DNA of 32,194 nt from Candidatus Woesearchaeota archaeon (lineage in GTDB: Archaea; Nanobdellota; Nanobdellia; SCGC-AAA011-G17; JACPNG01). Both the position numbers and the translations under genes were made by a program. How positions within the stretch are numbered: position 1 is the stretch's first letter; each line of letters starts with the position of its first letter. The notes beneath the pieces are model-generated. The model searched no databases and had not been told where the DNA came from. It saw only the letters and a program-made list of their open reading frames with translations. The stretch covers positions 1 through 32,194 of the forward strand of contig JAGVYI010000015.1 in NCBI GenBank assembly GCA_018303365.1. Reading direction: 5' to 3'. Positions 7,353 to 14,693 of this stretch are shown here, piece after piece.

Positions 7353-7865
7353 ATGCCTTTTGAACTTATCAATCTTCTCACAGCCCTCATAATTCTTTTT
7401 ATCGGTGTAGGAGCAGCAACACTTACAAGTAAAATTGTAAAAAAAGTAATTCATGAGCTTGAGATTGACAGGGTTCTTCGTGAACAGGCGGGGGTACGTA
7501 TCCCTGCAGAAGAATTTATTACAAGGTTCAGCAGGTACGTTGTATACTTTATAGCAATAATAATGGCGCTCAACCAGATTGGCCTGACAACAACCTTGCT
7601 GCAAATTATACTTGTTATCGTCTTTGCTATCATTGTTATCTTCATAATCCTTGCTTTCAAAGACTTTGTTCCAAACGTTGTCGCAGGATTCATGATTTAC
7701 AGGAAAAATAGGTTCAAAGAAGGGGACTACATAAAGGTAAAAGACATTGAAGGGAAAGTTGTCCATGTAAACCTCGTAGAAACTCGCATAAAAACAAAGG
7801 GAAAGGATATTGTCTATATTCCAAATTCAATGCTCAGTAGAGAAATAATAAGGATAAAAAACTAA
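7353..7865 (+). CDS. Small MscS-type mechanosensitive channel
   Basis: A 170-residue membrane protein reduced to the MscS core. There are three hydrophobic helices (about 4-25, 58-76 and 80-100), then the TM3-like pore segment running into DFVPNVVAGFMIY, and the conserved beta domain FKEGDYIKVKDIEGKVVHV followed by IPNSML. The large C-terminal vestibule domain of E. coli MscS is absent. MscS channels release solutes when membrane tension rises. The start at 7353 is preferred over 7287 because the TATA box at 7324-7331 fits a leaderless transcript and the extra 22 residues are basic and not family-like. It is monocistronic, divergent from the DRG-like gene. Confidence 0.85.
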   Translation: MPFELINLLTALIILFIGVGAATLTSKIVKKVIHELEIDRVLREQAGVRIPAEEFITRFSRYVVYFIAIIMALNQIGLTTTLLQIILVIVFAIIVIFIILAFKDFVPNVVAGFMIYRKNRFKEGDYIKVKDIEGKVVHVNLVETRIKTKGKDIVYIPNSMLSREIIRIKN

Positions 7866-7891
7866 GTTTTTCTAAGGATTGAATCCAGAAA

Positions 7892-7900
7892 GATTTATAA
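7892..7900 (+). promoter_or_regulatory. TATA box of the 89-aa protein gene
   Basis: GATTTATAA is centred about 28 nt upstream of the ATG at 7924 and selects that start over the in-frame TTG at 7879. Confidence 0.5.
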
Positions 7901-7923
7901 GCAAATCACTAGACGCCAAAGCC

Positions 7924-8193
7924 ATGGACTTTCCATATAAAGCAATGCGAAAAACCCAGGTGTACGGTGGTGGAGACAAAGTTGAAATAATTGTTTGCAA
8001 CCATACCTATTATCAGCTTGTTAGAGAATTTCCTTATGGTCAAGGGTGGTTAGAACATGGCAGCACTCCAGAAAACGGAAATAAAATATGGCCTACACTT
8101 GAAGAAGCATTAGAAGAAGCAAGAAAAACTTACAATGAACTGCCACAAGAACTACATCCAAAACAAAAGTTTCTACTTGGAAGAATAGATTAG
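7924..8193 (+). CDS. Uncharacterised 89-aa protein
   Basis: I do not recognise this family. The protein is soluble, starts MDFPYKAMRKTQVYGGGDK, has a strand-rich middle with aromatic residues (HTYYQLVREFPYGQGWLEH) and a C-terminal amphipathic helix (TLEEALEEARKTYNEL). No cysteines are arranged as metal ligands. The TATA box at 7892-7900 and a clean ATG support a real, leaderless gene. It ends 5 nt before the convergent permease gene. Confidence 0.6.
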   Translation: MDFPYKAMRKTQVYGGGDKVEIIVCNHTYYQLVREFPYGQGWLEHGSTPENGNKIWPTLEEALEEARKTYNELPQELHPKQKFLLGRID

Positions 8194-8198
8194 GGGTT

Positions 8199-9313
8199 CT
8201 ACTCATACCTTAAAGCATCAACAGGTTTCTGTCGTGCTGCCTGCAGAGCAGGAACAAGTCCAGAAATCATCCCAATAAGGACTGCAAGAAAGAGAGCAGA
8301 AAAAATAACCCAAGGGTTGATGCGAACACTTATTTCAATACCAGCAAGTCCAGCACCAAACTGGATGCCAAGGGAAATCACAATACCAAAAAGAACACCG
8401 ATAATGCCGCCAAAAAAGCCAACAATTCCAGCCTCAAGTAAAAAAAGGGATAAAATCTCACTATTTCTAGCACCAATGGACTTCATCACTCCAATCTCAC
8501 GGGTTCTCTCAAGAACAGATGTAAACATTGAGTTTGCAATGCCAATCCCCCCAACAACAAGGCTGCGGTCTGTACTTCCGTGTCGTCTTCGCCTCGAAAA
8601 CGGTCAAGTTTTCTCTTGACTTTGCTAGCAGTTTCATCAATATTAACACCATCTTTCACTTTTGCATTGATAGCATTGATGCTATCCCCCCTCTTAAAGA
8701 GTATGTCAGCATCTTCTCTTGTCATGCTCACAAGGCTATCAACATTGTTATCCCCCTCGCGCTCAAGGATACCAACTACTTTAAACGAAGCATCATTGAT
8801 TTTTACACGGGAGTTAGAGACAATTTCTTTGTCAAAAGTCTCTTTTGAAAGTGTGTATCCTAAAATAACTTCTCCGCTTGAAGTTGAGCGCAGGTTGCGT
8901 CCGTCAGTAAATGAAACATCAATAAGCTCAATTCTTTTGTCAGAAAGGTCTGCATCGGTTGCCGTAATTAAAACAGAAACCTTTTCTCCATCAAAGCCAA
9001 GAGTAGCAGGCTCAAAAACACCCGGAAGAACAAATTCAAATTCACTAAATCCACGAATAAAGTCAACATCGCGCTGGGTAATTCCACTCACGCCTATAGG
9101 CGGACCAGTCAATCCTTTTTTTGTTACAAGTATATTCTGGGCACCAAGTCTTCCGAATTGGGTACCAATGGAATCTTGAAGCCCTTGGGCGAGAGAAATT
9201 AATGCAACAATCGCAAGAATTCCGACAATTATCCCTAAAACAGTAAGACCAGTTCTAAGTTTTCGCCTGGAAATGTTGCGAATTGCAAGACGTAAAGATT
9301 CATTAAAATCCAT
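8199..9313 (-). pseudogene. FtsX/MacB-type permease, second copy, broken by deletion plus frameshift
   Basis: Second permease of the export operon. The N-terminal part (9313 down to about 8563) has the MacB-type start RLAIRNISRRKLRTGLTVLG with TM1 and the periplasmic-type domain. The C-terminal part (about 8560 to 8199) is in another frame: FTSVLERTREIGVMKSIGARNS, two TM helices and the VPALQAARQKPVDALRYE end. The frames fail to join at about 8562. Relative to copy 1, the stretch after DTEVQTAA lacks at least 10 codons plus a net frame change. The N-terminal frame runs on out of frame to a stop at 8486. The ATG at 9313 is 1 nt past the copy 1 stop, so translation is coupled. It could be a real pseudogene, a programmed frameshift (unlikely given the missing segment) or an assembly artefact. 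Confidence 0.8.
8463..8561. repeat. 99-bp identical repeat, copy in permease 2
   Basis: Identical base for base to 9579-9677, although flanking paralogous DNA is much more diverged. It encodes the conserved GGIGIANSMFTSVLERTREI and MKSIGARNS region. Its right edge coincides with the point where the permease 2 frame breaks. Confidence 0.95.
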
Positions 9314-9314
9314 T

Positions 9315-10457
9315 TTATCCTCGAAGTGCCACCACCGGGTCAAGCCTTGAAGCCTTGTATGCTGGAATAAACCCTGCAAGCATTCCAACTATGATAGCAA
9401 AAAGTATGCCGAAAAGAACGACACCTGGCCCAATGATAATTTTCAAAAGTCCAAATCCTGATTGTTTGGCAATTGCCTCAACCCCGATAGCAGTTCCAAT
9501 TCCTACAATAACACCAGCAGATCCGCCAACAAAACCAATCAGTCCGGCTTCCAAAATGAAGATAAAAAGAATAGTTGAATTTCTAGCACCAATGGACTTC
9601 ATCACTCCAATCTCACGGGTTCTCTCAAGAACAGATGTAAACATTGAGTTTGCAATGCCAATCCCCCCAACAACAAGAATAGAAGTAAGCCCCTCAAGAA
9701 AACTCTCAGGGGTACGCACAAGAAACTCTTCATCATCTCGCACCCTTTCAAGCGTCTTATCAATGCGGTCAGCAAGATCCTCAACAGAAACGCCATCCGA
9801 AGCCTTGATTTCAATAAAACTTACCTCATTGCCAAAGTCGGGAAATATGCTTGTAAAAGCTTTCTCAGGGATAATAACATCACTGTCATCAGGGGTTCCA
9901 GTCTCCTTCAAAATTCCAATTACCTTGAATTTTTGGTCCTTAATGAATATGTTGCTATTGGTGCGGATGTCCTTATCAAATATGCTATGCGCAGCGCGAA
10001 ACCCAACAAGGGCATGAAATGTATCTTGTGAAGAAAACAGTCTTCCGCTCTCAAGCTGAAATGAACTGACGCCCTTGGCACGCTCAGAAAACCCTTCAGC
10101 CGGAACAGAAAAAAGATTGGAAATAAAAATCTCCTCCCTTCCAAGCCTGACAGCAGCGCCGCGAAGTTTGTACTGTTGAACCCACTCCACCCCTCCAACA
10201 GAAGATGCTGTTGAAGCATCGTCTTCAGTTAGCTTTGATGCAAAAGAACCTGCAATTTGTGCTTTTGGAAAGACATAGAGCCTGTTTGCGCCGCTTTGTT
10301 CAAACTGCTCGACAATGGCATTTTCAAGACCGCTTGAGAGTAGAAGAAGTGAAACAATAGAACCTATACCAATAACAATCCCGATGACAGTCAGCCAGCT
10401 GCGCACCTTTCTGTGAAAAATGTTGCGTAGTGCAAGGCGAAAGTAGTCTCCGCTCAT
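9315..10457 (-). CDS. FtsX/MacB-type ABC transporter permease, first copy
   Basis: A 380-residue permease with the MacB/LolC topology: a short cytoplasmic N-terminus (RLALRNIFHRKVRSWLTVIG), TM1, a large extracytoplasmic MacB_PCD-like domain (about 45-235), then VVGGIGIANSMFTSVLERTREIG and the remaining helices, ending PAYKASRLDPVVALRG. It would pair with the ATPase encoded two genes upstream. Compared with family members as I remember them, the stretch between TPESFLEGLTSI and LVVGGIGIAN is short by about 15-20 residues, leaving a minimal TM2. The start overlaps the CARDB gene stop by 4 nt (ATGA), so the two are translationally coupled. The frame itself is intact. Confidence 0.88.
   Translation of the reverse strand: MSGDYFRLALRNIFHRKVRSWLTVIGIVIGIGSIVSLLLLSSGLENAIVEQFEQSGANRLYVFPKAQIAGSFASKLTEDDASTASSVGGVEWVQQYKLRGAAVRLGREEIFISNLFSVPAEGFSERAKGVSSFQLESGRLFSSQDTFHALVGFRAAHSIFDKDIRTNSNIFIKDQKFKVIGILKETGTPDDSDVIIPEKAFTSIFPDFGNEVSFIEIKASDGVSVEDLADRIDKTLERVRDDEEFLVRTPESFLEGLTSILVVGGIGIANSMFTSVLERTREIGVMKSIGARNSTILFIFILEAGLIGFVGGSAGVIVGIGTAIGVEAIAKQSGFGLLKIIIGPGVVLFGILFAIIVGMLAGFIPAYKASRLDPVVALRG
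9579..9677. repeat. 99-bp identical repeat, copy in permease 1
   Basis: Perfect direct repeat of 8463-8561 at a distance of 1116 bp. It spans the start of the FtsX C-terminal transmembrane domain. In this copy the reading frame is continuous across both edges. Confidence 0.95.
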
Positions 10458-11845
10458 AGTCCTTGAAATATTCTGCGTAGGCGTCTTGGAAGTCGCTTAA
10501 TATTCCGCCATCGAAAAAAGAGTATGCCTCGTGCAACAACCCTGGCAGTCTCTAAAAGCCCATTGCAAAGGGCAAAAGGCAATTCTCGTTTCTGCTTCCA
10601 GCTGCGATAGAAAAAATAAAGGAAGATAAGGCCCAAGACAATAACAGCAAACCTTGAAATGTTACTGGAGCCGTTGCTTTGTATGCCGAATTTTTTTAAT
10701 TCACTTCTGGAGAAGGTGTTTAAAATAATAGAGTCTTGGCGTACATGTTCGACATTATATGGGTCTTTGTAACGAAGTTCTAAAACAAGCCTCGGATTGT
10801 CAACATTGCTGTAAAGCTCAAATTCAGCAGTCTCAAAATCATCACTCTCAAGATTGCCAAGGTAGCTTTGAGATGGGGAAATGGCTACATAGTCTGAAGA
10901 AGGAAGAAGTTTGAGTGTAAGAAAATTCATCGTTGATGGGCCGACATTGGAGACACTAATGGTTATCTTTCCTTTTGTTTTCTTCTCAAAAAGGGTGCTC
11001 TCCTCTATATTTGTAAGAAAATCAGCATCCCGTCCGACAAGGATACCAATAGATTGGTGTTTTTCAAAACGGGTTCCTATGGCATCATAGTATGTAACAT
11101 TAAGTGGAATGTTGTACGCTTTTGCAGCAGCATCACCATTTGCAAGTATTTCAAAGGAGAGATTGGCGCTCTCACCAGGGATAAGTTGGTCAACAAGTTT
11201 TTCATTAGAACCTCCAATAGGAACAATCTCGGATGGAAAAAGGAGGAGAAAATCAAGGTTCTTCAATAATATTGTGTTCGTATTTTTGATGAAAAGTTTG
11301 AGTGTAGCAGGAGCCCCTTGGGGTATGCGTGAAGGCTCTGTTGCAACTTCAAGGGAAAGTACAGGGGTGACTGCACGGACATCAAGACGGATATTAAGGA
11401 TTTGTCCCTCACCGGAGAAGGCCCCTCCATGAAGTGCGCGAAATTTTAGTTCGTGGATGCCGCTTGGAGCATCACCTGCAACCCGAACGTTTTCGAAATG
11501 CAAGAGTGCTTCCTGCTGCGAAGGAACAGTGCCAACGTTTCGTTTTGTATCCGTACCACCAAGAAAAGGGTATGTATCAACAAGCTCAAGGCTAATACCC
11601 TGTGCATCCCTGTTGCCAACATTTTTGAGTTTTATCCATAAGTCAAATGTATCTCCAGGTTCAATAGGAAAGGGTTCGTAATTGAATTGGGAAATAGAAA
11701 GTGATGGGTAATCACCAATGCTGCCGGTCTTATTAAGTGCAAAAGAAGGAGTGGTAACAGTCTTGGCAAATGCAACATGAGAAAAAAATAAGATCACCAG
11801 AATAAAAAAAAGGTATCGCTTCATCAAAATAGGGTTGTTATTCAT
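10454..11845 (-). CDS. Secreted, membrane-anchored CARDB/S-layer-like protein
   Basis: A 463-residue extracytoplasmic protein. The signal segment follows NNNPILMKRYLFF with a hydrophobic core ending near HVAFAK. Three or so Ig-like/CARDB-type beta domains follow (recurring patterns such as PGDTFDLWIKLKNVGN, APATLKLFIKNTNT and KGKITISVSNVGPS), as in archaeal 'S-layer domain-like' proteins of COG1361. A single TM helix (FAVIVLGLIFLYFFY, about 410-425) and a basic cytoplasmic tail rich in Arg (RRLRRIFQ) end the protein. The ATG at 11845 overlaps the ATPase stop by 4 nt, which selects it over the upstream in-frame start at 11905. Its place between ATPase and permeases suggests that it is the extracytoplasmic adaptor or substrate-contact subunit, analogous in position to MacA. 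That role is inference. Confidence 0.8.
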   Translation of the reverse strand: MNNNPILMKRYLFFILVILFFSHVAFAKTVTTPSFALNKTGSIGDYPSLSISQFNYEPFPIEPGDTFDLWIKLKNVGNRDAQGISLELVDTYPFLGGTDTKRNVGTVPSQQEALLHFENVRVAGDAPSGIHELKFRALHGGAFSGEGQILNIRLDVRAVTPVLSLEVATEPSRIPQGAPATLKLFIKNTNTILLKNLDFLLLFPSEIVPIGGSNEKLVDQLIPGESANLSFEILANGDAAAKAYNIPLNVTYYDAIGTRFEKHQSIGILVGRDADFLTNIEESTLFEKKTKGKITISVSNVGPSTMNFLTLKLLPSSDYVAISPSQSYLGNLESDDFETAEFELYSNVDNPRLVLELRYKDPYNVEHVRQDSIILNTFSRSELKKFGIQSNGSSNISRFAVIVLGLIFLYFFYRSWKQKRELPFALCNGLLETARVVARGILFFRWRNIKRLPRRLRRIFQGL

Positions 11846-12552
11846 TTCTTTATATCCCTTTTGGAGGTAGTAACTTTTACAATAATGCCATCCCGCAGAT
11901 AGCATGTGCGTTCAGAGTGCTTCACAAGGTCTTGGTCGTGAGTAACCATGATAACGGTTTTATTATCCTTTCGATTTAATTCATCAAAGAGGAGCATAAC
12001 TTCCCTCCCCGTCTTTGAATCAAGGTTTCCTGTAGGCTCGTCAGCAAGAATGACCTCTGGGTCATTTGCAAGTGCACGAGCTATAGCAACGCGTTGTCGC
12101 TCACCCCCAGAAAGTTCATTAGGCCTGTGCGTAAGGCGGTGCCCAAGACCGACGCGCTCTAATAATGCCCGTGCTCTGCTGTATCTTGCTTCAATACCAA
12201 CACTTTGAAAAACCATTGGAAGCATTACATTCTCAAGCGCAGAAAGGCTTGGAATAAGGTTGAAAGTCTGAAAAACAAAACCAATCTTCTTTCCTCGAAG
12301 CTGGGCAAGGTCAGATTCAGAAAGCTCAGAAATATTTATACCATCAAGAAGAACCCTCCCTTTTGTAGGTGTATCAAGAGCACCTATGATATTCATTGCA
12401 GTTGATTTACCAGAACCTGAAGGGCCAAGCACAGTAAGAAACTCTCCTTTAAAGACAGTTAAATCAAGCCCGCGAAGCGCAGAAACGCTAACTTCTCCAA
12501 GTTGATAAGTTTTCCACACACCCTTGATTTCAATTATGGGTTTGTTTTTCAC
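11842..12552 (-). CDS. LolD/MacB-type ABC transporter ATPase
   Basis: A 236-residue nucleotide-binding subunit with all key motifs: Walker A GPSGSGKST (43-51), Q-loop Gln95, signature LSGGERQ (147-153), Walker B VILADEPTGNLD (167-178) and H-loop His205. The sequence is of the MacB/LolD/FtsE class, which drives mechanotransmission across the membrane and is not classical import. It is the first gene of a tightly overlapping unit (ATPase, CARDB protein, permease, permease) and has its own TATA box at 12573-12583. It is certain to be an ABC ATPase; the transported or remodelled substrate is unknown. Confidence 0.95.
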   Translation of the reverse strand: MKNKPIIEIKGVWKTYQLGEVSVSALRGLDLTVFKGEFLTVLGPSGSGKSTAMNIIGALDTPTKGRVLLDGINISELSESDLAQLRGKKIGFVFQTFNLIPSLSALENVMLPMVFQSVGIEARYSRARALLERVGLGHRLTHRPNELSGGERQRVAIARALANDPEVILADEPTGNLDSKTGREVMLLFDELNRKDNKTVIMVTHDQDLVKHSERTCYLRDGIIVKVTTSKRDIKK

Positions 12553-12572
12553 AATAATGCGGATTAAGGTTA

Positions 12573-12583
12573 CATATAAAAAA
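12573..12583 (-). promoter_or_regulatory. TATA box of the ABC export operon
   Basis: Minus-strand TTTTTTATATG is centred about 26 nt upstream of the ATG at 12552. Confidence 0.5.
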
Positions 12584-12595
12584 CTGCTCTTTTCT

Positions 12596-14353
12596 TTACC
12601 TATAATAATATTTCAAGAACCTGTTGGGTGTAGAAATAGCACCACCTGTAATGCTTGCATCTCCAGTAGACTCACCGCTGCTAGCTTCAGGTGAAGGTTC
12701 TGATTGGGACTCTTCTTGGTGTTGCTCTGGTTCTGACACCCTTTCTTCCCCCCGATGTTCTCCTTGCATTTCGTCTTTATCCATTGTTTCATCAAATTCT
12801 TTATGCTCTTCAAACTCATCAGATTCTCTCTCAAATTCTTTATGTTGCTCAAATCTTTCTTCTTCAAAGTCTCTCTCTACAAACGAACTCATCACTCTCT
12901 CGCATGATTCTCTGGTAAAAGCATTTTCTCTTGCACAAGGCTCAGGCCATCCGCCAGAAGGACCGCGTCCCTCAAAATCCGCTCTTTCTTCAAACTCCCT
13001 ATCTATCCCTTTAAGTGCTGAATCATAACACTTCAATCTCTCTTCTGGACTCTCTATCCTTCTACAATCTGCTCCACCAAACAGCTCAGACCCTCTGCGA
13101 TCTTTTTCCATAACCCTTTCCATAATATCCCTACATTTTTTATCATCATCTCTTGACTCTCCAGTAAGACCAGCTTCAATACATTCTGGAGGGGCATTGG
13201 TTTTAAACATAAGTTTTCCACATTCTCTTGGATCTCTAATCCCTGCCTCAACGCACTCTTCTGGCGCATTTTCTGTAAACATAATTTCTTCGCAAGCCTT
13301 ACGAGCCTCCCTTTCGTTATCAATACTAATTCTTCCTTCTTCTAGCGCCCTTATACATTCTTCAGGCGCATGGATTTTAAACATGACCCCCATACAGCTT
13401 TTCCTGTCCGTGGCCCCAGCTTCCCTGCATTCGCTAGGAATATGCAAATCATATTGGGTATCTCCAAACCTTTCCTCTACCTCTTCCATAACCTCCTGTA
13501 AGTAAAGTGGAAGCAGATCAATAGGGTCCTCAATATTCTCCATAGCTGTGCAGGCACTTTCATCTCCATCCATACATCTTGCGGCTAAGGGAGCTATCTC
13601 ACTACAAGCATCGGCAAAAGAAGATACACCAATATCCTCGCACCTACACTCTCTCGGATTTTGAAAACACTCTGACATTATTCCAAAAAACTTTCTGGCT
13701 TCTTGTTCCTGCTCCTTGGTCAAATCCTCGTCCAACCTCTTCTGCCACTCTGGAGAATCTTTATCAGTCCTGCAAACCCTGGAATATTCTAATGGATCTA
13801 ATTCAGATAAACTCTCACAAAGCCTCTTTACTTGGCCTGATATTTTGGCAGTTAGTGCAATTTTATCTTCTCTTTTATCATGCTCTTCTACAAGTATCCT
13901 AACATCTTCCCATTCATCTCCTTCAATATCATATTTTAGTTCAGTAAAAACTTCTTTTATAGCCTTGCTACTCTCTCTTGCTCTTCTTTCAATATCTGGA
14001 GAAACTTCCTTTTCTAGAATAGTGCCGTACTTTTCAGCCCTTAAAAGCGCCCTTTTAGCTTCTTCAATTTTCCCTTCTTCAATCATGAGCCTAGCTTCAA
14101 CTATTTTCTCTTCTTTGTATGCCAGGACCCTCTTAGGATTGTTACCAATAAAAACCCTTTCAGCAAGATCATCAATAAAGTATAATGGGCTGTCAGGGGT
14201 AAGTCCAGCACCTTCTTCTATCTTAACCTCGCCAATATCAAAATAGATAGAATCTTGGTTCTCGCCGTTAATCCCATTATTTTCTTGAGCAAAAGCGGCG
14301 GTGTTAACCAGTAGAAGAAAACCAATGAGTATTATTCTGCCTAGTTTGAGCAC
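12596..14353 (-). CDS. Large secreted protein: DUF5667-like helical domain, Cys-pair repeats, acidic tail
   Basis: About 585 residues, read from a GTG at 14353 because a TATA box sits about 25 nt upstream and a signal peptide begins directly there (hydrophobic IILIGFLLLVNTAAFA, then QENN). The first mature region, LTPDSPLYFIDDLAERV followed by YKEEKIVEARLMIEEGKIEEAKRAL, resembles DUF5667, a helical domain of secreted proteins. About residues 300-415 hold four repeats of a pattern AP-x-EC-x2-AG-xn-C-x3-MF, with a fifth, degenerate one near 468-490. Each has two cysteines. The last 100 residues are low-complexity Glu/Gln/Ser, ending with SITGGAIS and a short aromatic-basic tail. It lies just upstream of the ABC export operon on the same strand, so it may be its substrate or partner. 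Function unknown. Confidence 0.75.
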   Translation of the reverse strand: MLKLGRIILIGFLLLVNTAAFAQENNGINGENQDSIYFDIGEVKIEEGAGLTPDSPLYFIDDLAERVFIGNNPKRVLAYKEEKIVEARLMIEEGKIEEAKRALLRAEKYGTILEKEVSPDIERRARESSKAIKEVFTELKYDIEGDEWEDVRILVEEHDKREDKIALTAKISGQVKRLCESLSELDPLEYSRVCRTDKDSPEWQKRLDEDLTKEQEQEARKFFGIMSECFQNPRECRCEDIGVSSFADACSEIAPLAARCMDGDESACTAMENIEDPIDLLPLYLQEVMEEVEERFGDTQYDLHIPSECREAGATDRKSCMGVMFKIHAPEECIRALEEGRISIDNEREARKACEEIMFTENAPEECVEAGIRDPRECGKLMFKTNAPPECIEAGLTGESRDDDKKCRDIMERVMEKDRRGSELFGGADCRRIESPEERLKCYDSALKGIDREFEERADFEGRGPSGGWPEPCARENAFTRESCERVMSSFVERDFEEERFEQHKEFERESDEFEEHKEFDETMDKDEMQGEHRGEERVSEPEQHQEESQSEPSPEASSGESTGDASITGGAISTPNRFLKYYYR

Positions 14354-14372
14354 AAAAGTAAAACCAACCAGA

Positions 14373-14383
14373 GATTTATAAAT
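14373..14383 (-). promoter_or_regulatory. TATA box of the secreted Cys-repeat protein gene
   Basis: Minus-strand TATTTATAAAT is centred about 25 nt upstream of the GTG at 14353. It supports the GTG start, since the longer frame from 14422 would begin upstream of the promoter. Confidence 0.55.
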
Positions 14384-14454
14384 ATTCTCATGATTTTGGA
14401 ATATTGGGCATCCTAAGCACAAACAAATTCCTCATGGCTTGAAAAGAAATTATA

Positions 14455-14535
14455 CGCTGGAGCCAGGATTTGAACCTGGATACCCAAAGGGCCTGGTTTT
14501 CGAGACCAGTGCAATCGCCGTTCTGCCACCCCAGC
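14455..14535 (-). tRNA. tRNA-Ser(CGA)
   Basis: The 81-nt minus-strand sequence folds as a class II tRNA. The acceptor stem is GCTGGGG/CTCCAGC (one G-U), the D arm starts GCAG, the anticodon stem CTGGT/ACCAG carries loop CTCGAAA with anticodon CGA, there is a long variable arm (GCCC-TTT-GGGT), and the T arm is CCAGG-TTCAAAT-CCTGG. The discriminator base is G, as expected for serine. CCA is not encoded, so the 3' end must be made by the CCA-adding enzyme at 26859. No intron is seen. Confidence 0.95.
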
Positions 14536-14557
14536 CTAAGAAAATGTAATTTTTGTG

Positions 14558-14567
14558 AATAAAAAGG
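14558..14567 (-). promoter_or_regulatory. TATA box of tRNA-Ser
   Basis: Minus-strand CCTTTTTATT lies 23-32 nt upstream of the tRNA 5' end. Confidence 0.4.
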
Positions 14568-14588
14568 TTACCAAAGAAAAAATAAATT

Positions 14589-14681
14589 CCGCCAACGCTA
14601 AGGAGGGTCAAAGCATTGGCGGCAAGAAGGAATTAGGGCAACCACTACAGAATGGGGTCTTTGGGGGTTGTATGGTTGCCC
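14589..14681 (-). terminator. Two tandem hairpins in the ftsZ 3' region
   Basis: Read on the minus strand, 13 nt after the ftsZ stop comes a hairpin with a 9-bp perfect stem (GGGCAACCA/TGGTTGCCC, 14636-14681) that extends inward past a one-base bulge. A second follows with a 10-position stem and one mismatch (14589-14622), then AATTTATTTTTTC. The second hairpin plus U-tract resembles an intrinsic terminator, unusual for archaea. The pair could instead be a small structured RNA or an mRNA-stabilising 3' end. The loop of the second hairpin reads CCCTCCTTA on this strand, matching the anti-Shine-Dalgarno sequence. Confidence 0.5.
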
Positions 14682-14693
14682 TTGAAGATGACC

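Noticed and set aside
8580-9179. 199-aa plus-strand frame inside permease 2
   Set aside because: Antisense of a recognisable MacB-type permease; composition is Ser/Thr-rich noise.
8199-9313. Programmed ribosomal frameshift in permease 2
   Set aside because: Besides the frame change, at least 10 codons found in copy 1 are missing, so a simple slip would not restore the protein.
13716-14246. 176-aa plus-strand frame inside the secreted Cys-repeat gene
   Set aside because: Antisense of a protein with signal peptide, promoter and repeat structure on the other strand.
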